Origin: Bog-473 sp963744935 | Lineage (GTDB): Bacteria; Actinomycetota; Acidimicrobiia; Acidimicrobiales; RAAP-2 | NCBI GenBank assembly: GCA_963744935.1 | Contig: CAVUVM010000004.1 | Span: 930,001-994,000 of the forward strand | DNA: 64,000 nucleotides | Reading direction: 5' to 3' | Part shown: one piece after another, positions 27,897 through 36,844 of the stretch | Position numbering within the stretch: position 1 is the stretch's first letter | How the letters are laid out: every line of letters starts with the position of its first letter | Notes under the pieces: generated by a model | What the model was told of the DNA's origin: nothing | What the model saw: the letters and a program-made list of their open reading frames with translations, nothing else | The model's database searches: none | Program-made: the position numbers and the translations under genes

Positions 27897-28369
27897 CCGA
27901 CGAGATAGACCTCGTAGATCACGCCTCCAAGTTGGCGACCGCCAACACTGACAAACACGCCCTTGTTGAGCCAGTCGAGATCGGGTGCTGCCGTCTCGAT
28001 CTGCGTTGACGTGCGGAACACGTATTCACTCGCGTCGACGTCCTCGCCGTGAGCGAGGCGGGCGAGAACCTCCGCGCTGCCGTGGCGCACCCCTTGCGAC
28101 CGGACATACAGCAAGTCACCGTGATCGGTCTGCAGAGTCAAGCGGATATCTGCGAGCGCCGAACCGTCAGGCAGAACGATCTGCCAATCGGCGCTAGCCC
28201 CGGGGAGGAGCGTCCCGTTGAGCTCGGGCCCGGCAAATGTCCCACCGGTCATCGGAACGATTCGCCGTCGCCCCTTCGCCACGACCCCTACTTCGAGGAC
28301 GTCGCCCAGGCTCGCCTCCAAACGAAAGATCTCTGTCAGCCGAGGTTCGGGAAGCCGCATGCTCATCAT
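27893..28369 (-). CDS. DUF3237 family protein
   Basis: About 158 residues with the DUF3237 phrases GRRRIVPMTGGTFAGPELNG, LQTDHGDLLYVRSQGVR and YVFRTSTQIETAAPDLDWLNKG-like ending. The family is a small beta-barrel often found beside SDRs and aromatic-degradation genes; its activity is unknown. I chose the first ATG of the cluster at 28360-28369. It is the middle gene of an isomerase-DUF3237-SDR operon. Confidence 0.82.
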   Translation of the reverse strand: MMSMRLPEPRLTEIFRLEASLGDVLEVGVVAKGRRRIVPMTGGTFAGPELNGTLLPGASADWQIVLPDGSALADIRLTLQTDHGDLLYVRSQGVRHGSAEVLARLAHGEDVDASEYVFRTSTQIETAAPDLDWLNKGVFVSVGGRQLGGVIYEVYLVG

Positions 28370-28400
28370 CACTTTAGATGGGGCCGTTGCACCGAATCGA

Positions 28401-28707
28401 TTAGGCAATCGCTCGGATCGTCTCCGGGTCGTTGGGATGCTGAACGAGCGGCGTGATGGAAGTACGCATCCATTCGTTCAGCGGGAGAGAGCCCAAGAGT
28501 CCGTCAAGTTCCGCCCTGGTGCCGGCTCGATAGAGGCCAAGAACCGTCGTTCGCCCGGAGCCGACGTCGACCCGCCACAGCCGGACGAGGTGCCCCTCGT
28601 CCGCCAACGTCTGTGCCGCGACAACCTCGGCCTTCTCGCGGTCTTCGACTTCGGACTCGGCAACACAGTTCGATATCTTGCTCGAACTGGACGAGAAACT
28701 CCATCAT
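28401..28707 (-). CDS. Muconolactone isomerase-like protein, frameshifted
   Basis: Two frames together make one muconolactone delta-isomerase-like protein of about 100 residues. MEFLVQFEQDIE lies in one, and AESEVEDREKAEVV plus LADEGHLVRLWR, LGLYRA and LPLNEWM to HPNDP in another. The join is near 28660-28668, where TGTTGCC seems to carry one extra base. True muconolactone isomerases act in the beta-ketoadipate pathway, but this shorter type with LADEGHLVRLW is found in many operons of unknown substrate. An AGGAG site precedes the ATG. It starts the operon with DUF3237 and SDR. Confidence 0.75.
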
Positions 28708-28863
28708 CGTCTCCTCGTTGTTGGCCCATCACAGCTGAGCTTCGTCGCGTGTTTCCGCAACACATGCTCCACTATCTGAGTCAACTCTTGTCTTCGTCGT
28801 GGGTCCACGACTTATGAGCAACCAGTGGTAGGGCCCGCCTATCAGGCCTGTACCATCGAACGC

Positions 28864-29790
28864 GTGGAGCTGCGGCAGATGACCTACTTCGTCGCCGTTG
28901 CCGAGGAGCTGCATTTCGGTCGGGCCGCAGAGCGGCTTCACCTTGCTGGACCTTCGCTCTCTCAGCAGATAAGCAATCTCGAACGTGAGCTTGGGACCCA
29001 GCTCCTCGTCCGCGATCGCCGACACGTCGAGTTGACGCCAGCCGGTAGCCAGTTCCTGACCGATGCCCGAGAGGTGTTGGGCGCCGCTGCGCGGGCATTC
29101 GATCGTGCCCGCAAGGGAGGCGGAGAGTTGCCTCTGCGGCTGGGCTATGTCAGTTGGCTTCCCGCAGAGGTAAGGGCAATTCCTGACCCTCGGATCCGCA
29201 TCGACGAATGGGTCCTGCCCTCACACACCCAAGCGGAACGGGTGGCCGAAGGCAGCCCCGACCTGGCCATCGCCTGGATCGAGGAGACCGAGATCGAACG
29301 GCACAACTTGGCCGCCCACCTCTTGTGGTACGAGAGACTGGAAGCCGTCGTGCCGCGCGCTCATCCGGCGACTCGTGACGAGAGCGTGCCGGCAGCCGAG
29401 ATCACGGCGCTCATCGATGCTGACGAAGCATCGTGGTGGTCATGGAATCGCTACGCGTCGGCCTTTGCGAAGGCAAACCAGGCGTCGGTGACCAAAATCG
29501 ACGACGGTGGCATCGCGGGGCCTGCATTCTTCGACCACGTGGCCCGCTTGCGGCGACCGGTGCTCGATTCGCCGAAGCGCCACGCGGCGCCGATGCCGCC
29601 GACGTTGACTCGCCGGCCTGTCCGATTCCCGGTGCCCCTCTGGGCCTGGACGCTCCTTCGCCGCGCTGATGACACCCGGCCCATGGTTGCTCGCGCTACC
29701 CGGACTCTGATCGACTACGCATCGACCTTTGGCTGGCGAACACTTCCCTCCGAGCCATATTGGCCTCCGGCCAGCGAGAAGTGGTCTTAA
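28864..29790 (+). CDS. LysR-family transcriptional regulator
   Basis: 308 residues. The N-terminal HTH (ELRQMTYFVAVAEELHFGRAAERL, PSLSQQISNLERELG) is canonical. The effector-binding half (residues 90-300) is divergent, with RLGYVSWLP and DLAIAWIEE. It is divergent from the isomerase/DUF3237/SDR operon, the classic arrangement for a LysR activator controlling its neighbours and itself. The GTG at 28864 puts the HTH at the N-terminus; an upstream in-frame start would add 13 residues. Confidence 0.88.
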   Translation: MELRQMTYFVAVAEELHFGRAAERLHLAGPSLSQQISNLERELGTQLLVRDRRHVELTPAGSQFLTDAREVLGAAARAFDRARKGGGELPLRLGYVSWLPAEVRAIPDPRIRIDEWVLPSHTQAERVAEGSPDLAIAWIEETEIERHNLAAHLLWYERLEAVVPRAHPATRDESVPAAEITALIDADEASWWSWNRYASAFAKANQASVTKIDDGGIAGPAFFDHVARLRRPVLDSPKRHAAPMPPTLTRRPVRFPVPLWAWTLLRRADDTRPMVARATRTLIDYASTFGWRTLPSEPYWPPASEKWS

Positions 29791-29845
29791 CGCCAATGGC
29801 AATGGCAATCGCAATAAGGATGTCCTAAGGCTTCCATCGTGCCGC

Positions 29846-30358
29846 TCAATTTGATCGGCTCAATTGGGCGTCTGTGTAGGAAGGACGCTCTCCGATCTGT
29901 GGATCGAGTTGCCAGGCTCTCCGAATCCGGATGAGGCAGATAGCCGCAAGGACGATGAAGCTTCCCTCGACCAGAAGACTCACGGTGCCAAGGAGGTAGC
30001 TCCAGTTGCCAACGTCACCCGGGTCACCGGGAATGCCAACGGTTCGCGACAGGATGTAACCGGTCATCGGCCCGATGCTCGACGCCAGTCCCAGCAGCCA
30101 GCCAACGGTCTTCCCACGAATGATGAGTGCGGCGCTAATCGTGCTACTGATCTCGACCATGTAGTAGCCATACTTCAACCACATCGGCGACTGGTCTCCC
30201 AGAAGACCGCCCTGGTCCTGAAGGTGGATTACGGCGATAGCCAAAGCAAGGCCAGCGCCAAGGGCGAGAAACGGAACGGGGGTCTGGGTGTCATCGCTTA
30301 GGAGGAACCTGGTGACGGGTTGCCCCTGCGACGTCTCGGTCACCGATGCCAACTGCAT
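29846..30358 (-). CDS. Membrane protein of unknown function
   Basis: 170 residues with about four membrane helices (PFLALGAGLALAIAVIHL, GYYMVEISSTISAALII, TVGWLLGLASSIGPMTGYIL and YLLGTVSLLVEGSFIVLAAI). A glycine- and proline-containing loop SRTVGIPGDPGDVGNW joins the last two. An AGGAG site stands 7 bp before the ATG at 30358. It is rather less GC-rich than its neighbours. I do not recognise a named family, although small four-helix proteins with IHLQDQGG are found in actinobacteria. Confidence 0.7.
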   Translation of the reverse strand: MQLASVTETSQGQPVTRFLLSDDTQTPVPFLALGAGLALAIAVIHLQDQGGLLGDQSPMWLKYGYYMVEISSTISAALIIRGKTVGWLLGLASSIGPMTGYILSRTVGIPGDPGDVGNWSYLLGTVSLLVEGSFIVLAAICLIRIRRAWQLDPQIGERPSYTDAQLSRSN

Positions 30359-30544
30359 GGACTGACTCCTTTTTGGGCGTTGAGGATTGGAATGGGACAT
30401 CGAGTGTCTGTACTCCCAGGGACTTACGAACGAAGTGGCGCTCGGGATTTCGAACGAAACGATGGGTCCGTTCAATACCGCCTCGCTCAGCGGTTAGCTC
30501 CTAGTCGGATCGAGACCCTGGAGACGGCCGGGCCGACCCGGCCT

Positions 30545-30840
30545 ATTCGTCGCCTCAACCGTTTACGAGAGTCGGTTCGCCCGACGCAGCGAGCGTTTTC
30601 ACCGTTGCGCCAGCGACGTGGGGCATGAAGGACGCATTCGGAATACGAAGTAGTCGCGGTTGATGTTGGGCTCATGCTCCAAGACATCGAGCCCCGCTGC
30701 CCCTGCCCTTCGAGATTTCAAAGCAATGATGAGATCCTGGTCGCGAATGAGGTCTCCGCGGACCGAGCTAATGACGATTCGCACCCGCTGGCAGGGTGCC
30801 AATTGTCTCTGCGTTCAAGAGTGATGGTTGGGCCGTAGCA
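30545..30840 (-). pseudogene. Remnant of a D-2-hydroxyacid dehydrogenase
   Basis: Three pieces in different frames give successive parts of the C-terminal half of a D-isomer-specific 2-hydroxyacid dehydrogenase (glyoxylate or phosphoglycerate dehydrogenase family). They are NAETIGTLPAG, then VRIVISSVRGDLIRDQDLI with AAGLDVLEHEPNIN, then ASFMPHVAGATVKTLAASG. The expected catalytic His (MPH) is there, but frame changes near 30640 and 30790 and the loss of the whole N-terminus make it non-functional. Confidence 0.7.
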
Positions 30841-30918
30841 CCGAGTACGGCCTGCCAGTGTGATCAGATGGGCAAGACACCAGTTTGTGACTGGCGAGTG
30901 AAGGAGGTGCCAACCGGG

Positions 30919-31101
30919 ATGTTGGCCGCTGACGCGACGAGTGGGGGATTCATCGGACTTTGGGCCGTGATCTACTTCGTTCTGATGGTGACGCTCGGGA
31001 TCATGTCGATCAGGAAGGGTCACTGGGTGATGTTCATCCTCGGGATCTTTTTGCCACTCTTCTGGCTGATCGGCGCTCTGTTGCCCAGAAGGGTGCGCTG
31101 A
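30919..31101 (+). CDS. Small two-helix membrane protein
   Basis: 60 residues: GGFIGLWAVIYFVLMVTLGIMSI, a basic turn RKGHW, and VMFILGIFLPLFWLIGALL ending in RRVR. An AAGGAGG lies 12 bp upstream of the ATG. The pattern resembles the hydrophobic N-terminal segments of phospholipase-like or SHOCT proteins found as separate small proteins in actinobacteria. No function can be given. Confidence 0.6.
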   Translation: MLAADATSGGFIGLWAVIYFVLMVTLGIMSIRKGHWVMFILGIFLPLFWLIGALLPRRVR

Positions 31102-31189
31102 CGGTCGTTTCATAGCGCTGCCAACCCGCCCTACGGAACTCACCTGGCCGCCATTTCGCAGACTCCCTGAGCGGAGCAGGATTGTTGCG

Positions 31190-31800
31190 GTGGACGCCCA
31201 TCGAGATTTCGGCCTTGCGTCTGCACGGCGGATCGCCATTGTTGGATGCATCGGCGCCGGCAAGTCGACGTTGGCACGAACTCTCGGGGAGTTGCTACAT
31301 CTGGAGGTCTTTCATCTGGACCGGATGTGGTGGCAGGATGGCGGCTACCTGATTGTTGGAAGAAAAGCGTTGATGCCCACGCGATGGACGCCCAAACTTT
31401 CCGGCGACTCCAGGAGGGATTGGCCTTCCAAGAGCAGTGGATCATCGACGGGGGTCGTGCCGACCTGAGCGTGCGGCTTGCTCGCGCCGACACTGTCATC
31501 TTCCTCGACCTGCCTCGGCCGACGTGCATGTGGCGTGTTCTGAGGCGAACTGGCTCGCCACGATCTGACTACCCGCCCGATGTGCAAGAAAGCTGGCGCT
31601 GGTTGGTGGTCCTCCTCCGGTGGGTCTGGAGCTACCCCAAGCGGAAACGTCCCGGCATGGTCGCCGCCATCGAGGAGTTCGGTGGAAGCGCCAACGTCTT
31701 GTGGTGTCGATCGGCTTCGGACGTACGTCAGCTTGTGGAGAGCATCGGCACTGAGCAGGCGCCGCCGAAGAGACGTATGGCGAAGGCCTCCTGTCTCTAA
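31190..31800 (+). CDS. P-loop nucleoside kinase / 'topology modulation' family, frameshifted
   Basis: The first frame gives RRIAIVGCIGAGKSTLARTL (Walker A) and FHLDRMWW, as in FlaR or adenylate-kinase-like proteins. The second gives LAFQEQWIIDGGRADLSVRL, VIFLDLPRPTCMWRVLRR and a helical end KRKRPGMVAAIEEF. The change of frame is between about 31345 and 31395; one base would join the halves into about 200 residues. The family phosphorylates small substrates that are still unknown. The start is the GTG at 31190. Confidence 0.7.
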
Positions 31801-31846
31801 GAACTCCACGCTGGGGGTGATATCCCTACAAGGGGGAGGTCGCTCT

Positions 31847-32191
31847 TCAGGAGGTCCAGTCGACCAGCACGTCGGGGAGCGGGCTTTCGGGTGGAGCGCT
31901 CAGGTCGACGCCAGTCACATCCTTGACTTGCCCACGAAACCAGATGGAGAACTCCTCGCTGGAGGTGGCGAGTTCCGTGAACGACTTCTCGATATCGGGA
32001 GCCTCGAACCACACCAACATGAAGCTGCCCATCGGAGTCTCCTGTAGAGCCCAAGTCTCCCGGGTAAGTCCCGTCCTAGCCGCCTGAGCCTCAAACCCCT
32101 TGCGGCGCTCCCCCATGCACGCGGCCGCGAAGTCCCTTCCTCCTTGTTCTTTACCGGGAAGGATCGGGAATACACCATTGAAGACTGCCAT
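31847..32191 (-). CDS. Small DUF6176-like protein (ferredoxin-like fold)
   Basis: 114 residues starting MAVFNGVFPILPGKEQ, with WALQETPMGSFMLVWFEAPD and a helix SFTELATSSEEFSIWF. The beta-alpha-beta pattern resembles DUF6176 and antibiotic-biosynthesis monooxygenase-like proteins. It is divergent from the TetR gene, and the operator of that gene lies in its upstream region, so it is a likely target. The start at 32191 follows AGAAGAG. Confidence 0.7.
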   Translation of the reverse strand: MAVFNGVFPILPGKEQGGRDFAAACMGERRKGFEAQAARTGLTRETWALQETPMGSFMLVWFEAPDIEKSFTELATSSEEFSIWFRGQVKDVTGVDLSAPPESPLPDVLVDWTS

Positions 32192-32254
32192 CGGGCTCTT
32201 CTCCCTCGTTCGTTGACGTCGGGTCATATCGAGCGGCCAGACCGCTCCTTGCAT

Positions 32255-32306
32255 GACGGTGTTATGCATAACACGGTCGTGTGCCGAAGTCAATGACGGT
32301 GTTATG
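32255..32306. promoter_or_regulatory. Palindromic operator with second half-site
   Basis: GTGTTATGCATAACAC at 32259-32274 is a perfect 16-bp palindrome. The element GACGGTGTTATG occurs at 32255-32266 and again at 32295-32306, where it reaches the ATG of the TetR gene. The spacing is 40 bp, about four helical turns. This fits autorepression by the TetR protein and control of the divergent gene. Confidence 0.75.
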
Positions 32307-32993
32307 GATAGGCTGCCGGGAGTGCCGCCTCGGTCTGCCGACCCTCATCTGCGCGAACGGATCATCAACACCGCCGCGCGGCTGCTAGCCACCGAGGGCG
32401 CCGTGTCGGCCCGGCGCTTGGCCCGCGAGCTGGGCGCGTCGACGATGGTCGTCTATACCCATTTCGGCGGGATGGACGAGGTGACCCGACAGGTGATGCG
32501 CCGCGGGTTCGAAGATTTCGGGACCGAGCTGGACCGCGGCGCGGTCACCGACGATGCCGTCGCCGACTGGATGACCTACCTGTGGAGCTACCGCCGCTTC
32601 GCGCTGCGCGAACCCCACCTGTACGCGGTGATGTTCGGTCCTGGACTGGCCGCGTTCAGGCTCGGCGATCCCGCCGACCTCGAGGCGGCTAGGTCCACCT
32701 TCGTGTCGCTCCTCCGTCGCATCCACGCCTGCGTCAACGCGGGCCGATGGGAGGTCGACGACGTCACCACCGCCGGCGAAGCTGTTTGGTCCGGTGTGCA
32801 CGGCCACACCACGCTCGAGCTCACCGGGTTCTTCGATGCGGTCGGCCGCGACCCGGTCCGCTCGTACAGCGAGATCCTCACCAGGATGTCGATCGGCCTC
32901 GGCGACGATGCCCTAGCCACCGCTCGCTCGCTGTCGACCGCCAGACGACGGGCTGTGCGCGCAGACCGAACCGAGGCCGCGTCTGCACGATGA
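32304..32993 (+). CDS. TetR-family regulator
   Basis: 229 residues. The HTH lies at residues 15-65 (RERIINTAARLLATEGAVSARRL, ELGASTMVVYTHFGGMDEVTRQV). The ligand-binding part has the TetR_C pattern YRRFALREPHLYAVMFG and WSGVHGHTTLELTGFF of the WHG-domain type. The ATG at 32304 overlaps the second half-site of the operator. The ligand is unknown. Confidence 0.88.
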   Translation: MDRLPGVPPRSADPHLRERIINTAARLLATEGAVSARRLARELGASTMVVYTHFGGMDEVTRQVMRRGFEDFGTELDRGAVTDDAVADWMTYLWSYRRFALREPHLYAVMFGPGLAAFRLGDPADLEAARSTFVSLLRRIHACVNAGRWEVDDVTTAGEAVWSGVHGHTTLELTGFFDAVGRDPVRSYSEILTRMSIGLGDDALATARSLSTARRRAVRADRTEAASAR

Positions 32994-33280
32994 GCGTTGC
33001 CGTGATCAACGGTCGCAGCGCCACCAGCGCCGCAGTGCGTTGCGAACCGCCACCGAAAAACCACGTTGAGGCCACCTGCTCGCGCCTTCATACATGCTCG
33101 CCGCGGAAGGCACGTGACGAGCCTCTTGGCTCGACGAGCTGACCCACTTCGACCCGCTGGGTGCAGAGCCTGGTAGCAAACCGCATCGATTATGACGACG
33201 AGAACGCCGTGAGCAGCGATTCAGAGGGTGACGAGAGTCGTCCGCCCAGTTCGGCTGACATCAACCTGGTTTCGCTGATT
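32994..33280. other. Gene-free stretch before the lone arm repeat
   Basis: No open frame with coding character on either strand. It includes a sequence TGGTAGCAAACC near 33171, faintly like the arm repeats. The stretch ends at the paired 11-bp repeats at 33281. Confidence 0.5.
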
Positions 33281-33302
33281 TGAGTAGCACGGCAATAGCA
33301 AC
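33281..33302. repeat. Lone decayed pair of 11-bp arm repeats
   Basis: TGAGTAGCACG followed at once by GCAATAGCAAC, an 11-bp period, preceded by GCTGATT. The same context GCTGATTTGAGTAGCA is found at 62800 in copy D. No tRNA-like core exists 147 bp to the left, so this looks like the residue of an older unit. Confidence 0.55.
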
Positions 33303-33321
33303 CCAGGCCGCGAAATATTGG

Positions 33322-35793
33322 TCAGCCTTCTTGGTTCCCTTCGGGGATGTAGGTCCGACACGGCTCACCACGCAGCGTCCCGCACGCCGGCAAGGACGAC
33401 GTGGGGTCCACGTCTTGAACCTCGTTGACCGTCAACGAGGACGGCGTCACCCCGCCAAAGCCGACCGTGGCGTGCTGGCCGCGGTCCAACGTCGCGAACG
33501 TCCAGACGGGCCGGTCCCCTCCTGGTGCGGAGATGACGACCCGCAATTCGGTTCCCGAACGGAACGTGTGCGCGATCGGGTCAATCGGGATCCTGACCAA
33601 CGTGAAGTGGTCTGGCGACAGGCGCCGTGCCTGGCTCGCCAGGTACGTCGGGTCGGTAAAGAGGGGGGTCGAGTCTCTGGCGTCGACCTGATTGGAGCTG
33701 CGCAGGAATCCCGAGGTGACGTACTCCTCCTGGCCGGCCTGGGGACGCACCTCGGTGACGGTCGCCTGGAAGTCCTCCACCGGTACCGAAGCCTTGACCC
33801 ACAGGTCGATCGTGGCGGCTCCGACGATGGTGGTCGGCGACGTGAAGGGGGGCGTCTGAAAGGCGATCCCATCGCCTGCGGGGACGGGTAACCAGTCCCA
33901 GTCGGGATCGGCGGCCCACGCGTTCGCACCGGCTGGGAGGCTCGTCCGTGGCCGGGCCTCGGGGTCCAAGGTGAACGTGGCGCTGCCGTGTTGGGCGGAT
34001 GGACGGGACCGCAACGACCCGTCCGTCCCGAACGAGAGGGTCGTCACGTTGCCCGCTGGCGGCCAGCTGGAGAAGGCCGCGCTGTAGGTCGAGTCGGGGT
34101 TCCCCGGGCCGGCGGCCCCGGCCCCGGAGTCGAAAAGCACCTCCAGCCGCGGCGTCTGTGCCGCGAACTCCGCCCGTGCGACCGTCGCGGTGGCGGCGCT
34201 GGTGAAGCGAAGTGACGGCAAGGGCGCCTCCGCCGACACTGAGGACGCGGTCGCCGCGAACTCGTCGAGGACGAGGGCGTCGAGACCATTCGGCTGCGTG
34301 GGGACTTTGTCGGCCACGTAGACGTCGAGGAACTCGAGCCAGCGGCCGATCGTCTGAGGGTCGGCCGAGTCGATGTGACCTCCGTTCACCATGTTGGCGA
34401 ATACGGGCGTTGACTTGGGAATGGCGTCGATGAGCGCCGCCGACTGCGGTCCGGTCTGCTCGTCCTGGAGCGCCTCGGAGAAAAAGACCGGGACGCGCAC
34501 GTGGATCGCCCAATCCAGCATGGACCGGCGGTCGAAGAGCGCAGGGCTTCGCCCGCGGCCCTCGCCCGGGGCAACCAGCTTGGGCCCGACCAGGCCGGCC
34601 AGGGTCTCGGATTGCTCGTGTAATGCCTGGTTGGCGAGGCACGTCGACGACGCCCCGTGACTGGCCTCGAGCTCTGCGTCGATCTCGTAGTAGGTCCAGG
34701 GCTGACCGACGTTGGTGACCGGCGTGGTCGAGCGGGGCTCGAGGTTGTCGTCCCGGGACACGGCGGCCGCCTTGGCGTCGTCGATGCGCGCGTCGACCCA
34801 CTCGGCGGCGAACCCGTTGTTGTAGATCCCACCCGGATACCCTGTCGAGAAGAGATCATCCGTCGGACTCAGTGGCGCGATGGCGGCGAGCCCGGGCGGA
34901 TCGGTCCCGGCGGCGGGGAACTGCGAGAGCCCCGAGAAGCTGATCCCTACCATTCCGACCTTGTGGTTTGCGACCCAGGCCTGGTGGGCGATGATCTCGA
35001 TAGCGTCGTAGGCGTCGTAGTCGGACGGGTATCCGAAGAGGTCGAACGCGCCACCCGAGCACCCGGTTCCGCGCATCTGGAGGCTGACCGTGGCAAACCC
35101 CGAGACGCGTGCGAGGACCGCACCGACGTCAGTAGAGGAGTCCGGAAGAAGGTTCCGGTTTCCGCAGGAACTGCACGGTTCCCCCAAAGCGCCGTCGATC
35201 AGTGGCGGGATGGGGTCGGTCGGGCCGGCGACGTTGTAGCCGGAGTACTCGATGACCGTGGGGCACGGACTGCTCGCCGAACAGCTCTGGCCGTAGGGGT
35301 AGCGAACGGTCGCTGCGAGGGTGATGCCATCTCGCATCGCGATGTAGTTGAGCCCTTCGTGCATGGGTTGGTGCATGTAGAGGGCGGAGTCGGTCCCTGG
35401 ATTCTGGCCGGGTGCGAGCACGGCGAAGGCCGGCGTGCGCCGTCCGGAGCTGTCATCGAGCCAGCTGTACGCGCGGCCGGGGCGGAGGTTCCGGATGATC
35501 AGCGACCCCAGCGAGTCGGCGACCCCGGGATTGCCCGGGGTGGCGACCGCTTCCCCCAGTCGCATGAGCGTGATGCGGTCGCCGGGATGCGCACCGGTGA
35601 GCCATGCCTCGTCGATCGAACCGTTGCCATGCAGCGTCATAGCTTGTGCAGACGCCGTGGCGAGGGCAGAGGCCGGTCCTGCGCCGCCACAGACCGCGGC
35701 CACGAAGGCCAGCGCCGCCATCCAACCCGACGTCCTAAGTGCGAAGATAGCCGACCCCCGTCGCTCCAGACCGGCCCGTGTTCTATCAGACAT
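33322..35793 (-). CDS. Secreted CocE/NonD-type hydrolase (peptidase S15 family)
   Basis: 823 residues with a signal peptide (membrane segment 24-48, ending about SALATASA). An immunoglobulin-like N-terminal region is followed by an alpha/beta hydrolase with TVIEYSGYNVA, the nucleophile elbow GISFSGLSQF and VNGGHIDS for the histidine. The C-terminal jelly-roll domain (GAATIDLWVKASVPVEDFQATVTEVRP) is the hallmark of X-Pro dipeptidyl peptidases and cocaine esterase-like acylases. It probably cleaves esters, amides or peptides outside the cell. It is longer than CocE because of the N-terminal domain. A long non-coding region separates it from the next gene. Confidence 0.85.
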   Translation of the reverse strand: MSDRTRAGLERRGSAIFALRTSGWMAALAFVAAVCGGAGPASALATASAQAMTLHGNGSIDEAWLTGAHPGDRITLMRLGEAVATPGNPGVADSLGSLIIRNLRPGRAYSWLDDSSGRRTPAFAVLAPGQNPGTDSALYMHQPMHEGLNYIAMRDGITLAATVRYPYGQSCSASSPCPTVIEYSGYNVAGPTDPIPPLIDGALGEPCSSCGNRNLLPDSSTDVGAVLARVSGFATVSLQMRGTGCSGGAFDLFGYPSDYDAYDAIEIIAHQAWVANHKVGMVGISFSGLSQFPAAGTDPPGLAAIAPLSPTDDLFSTGYPGGIYNNGFAAEWVDARIDDAKAAAVSRDDNLEPRSTTPVTNVGQPWTYYEIDAELEASHGASSTCLANQALHEQSETLAGLVGPKLVAPGEGRGRSPALFDRRSMLDWAIHVRVPVFFSEALQDEQTGPQSAALIDAIPKSTPVFANMVNGGHIDSADPQTIGRWLEFLDVYVADKVPTQPNGLDALVLDEFAATASSVSAEAPLPSLRFTSAATATVARAEFAAQTPRLEVLFDSGAGAAGPGNPDSTYSAAFSSWPPAGNVTTLSFGTDGSLRSRPSAQHGSATFTLDPEARPRTSLPAGANAWAADPDWDWLPVPAGDGIAFQTPPFTSPTTIVGAATIDLWVKASVPVEDFQATVTEVRPQAGQEEYVTSGFLRSSNQVDARDSTPLFTDPTYLASQARRLSPDHFTLVRIPIDPIAHTFRSGTELRVVISAPGGDRPVWTFATLDRGQHATVGFGGVTPSSLTVNEVQDVDPTSSLPACGTLRGEPCRTYIPEGNQEG

Positions 35794-36084
35794 GACCGCG
35801 GCACCCTGGCGTCAACGTGCCGGTCGTGCGTCATACGTGGTAGGTGAACCGGTTCGGCGTACTCGAGGTCGGCCCTGTTCCACTTGTCAAACTCGCGCGG
35901 CTCAAGTCCGCTCGGCATGACCTGCACTTGACCAGTGGAAAAGGATTCAGCATCTCGCGGGCTGGCATCACTCCCCTCTATGGCTGAGTCAAACCGATGT
36001 GGGGGTGCCTGAGCGCGCTGGAGCTACTTGAGGTAGAAAGAGAACGAGCGTTACTTGGGTTAACACAGGGAAAGGGCGGTCCCG

Positions 36085-36615
36085 ATGAGCGACGTATCAC
36101 GAGGTGAGGGATGGTGGCTTGCAAGTGACGGCAAGTGGTATCCACCACAGCAAAGCCCCCTGCCTCCACCACCCGCACAATCGACGCCCGCTGACATGGT
36201 TCAGCAGTTTCGAACGGTGCAACCGACCGGAGTACTGGGTAAGCCGAGACAACCTTGGGTAGTTGCGGTTCTGACAATAATCACCTTGGGCATTTACGGG
36301 CTGTATTGGCAGTACGCCACTTTCCAAGAGATGAATGACTACTCGGGCCAAGGCATCGGTGGCGTTGTCGGACTGCTTTTGGCGATTTTTATCAGCATCG
36401 TCAATGTCTTTGTAATGCCAGCCGAAATCGGCAATCTCTACTTTCGCGAAGGAAAGGCAAGACCTGTGAGCGCGGTAACAGGATTCTGGATCTTTCTCCC
36501 GTTTGTGGGGTGGTTCGTCTGGGTGGTCAAGTGCCAAAGACGACTCAACGAGTTTTGGGCAGCCCATGGAGCAAATCAGGTCTCGGCTTCTTCACCTTCC
36601 TCCAGCGCGGCGTAG
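36085..36615 (+). CDS. DUF2510/DUF4234 membrane protein
   Basis: 176 residues. GWWLASDGKWYPPQ near residue 9 is the DUF2510 signature, seen mostly in actinobacteria. A Pro-rich linker is followed by a DUF4234-like region with WVVAVLTIITLGIYGLYWQY and two further helices (residues 92-115 and 132-150). Function is unknown. AAAGGGCGG precedes the ATG. The codon usage is less GC-rich than around it. Confidence 0.78.
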   Translation: MSDVSRGEGWWLASDGKWYPPQQSPLPPPPAQSTPADMVQQFRTVQPTGVLGKPRQPWVVAVLTIITLGIYGLYWQYATFQEMNDYSGQGIGGVVGLLLAIFISIVNVFVMPAEIGNLYFREGKARPVSAVTGFWIFLPFVGWFVWVVKCQRRLNEFWAAHGANQVSASSPSSSAA

Positions 36616-36844
36616 TTCCGAGCGCACGAGTATCGGTGATCACTCCATTTCGTCGACCGCGACGAACACGAGCTCAAGGGTCTGCCGGGCAGGTGGCGCC
36701 TGTTCGCCCTCGGAGCCTGACATCCATTGGCATTCGACACAGCAACCGCCAGGCATGTTGTTGGCCGGGTAAAGGGCGCTGCGGGCGTCCTCGGTCTACA
36801 GCCCAGTTCTGTCCGCCCTTATGGTCTACCCCGGACTGCGGAAG

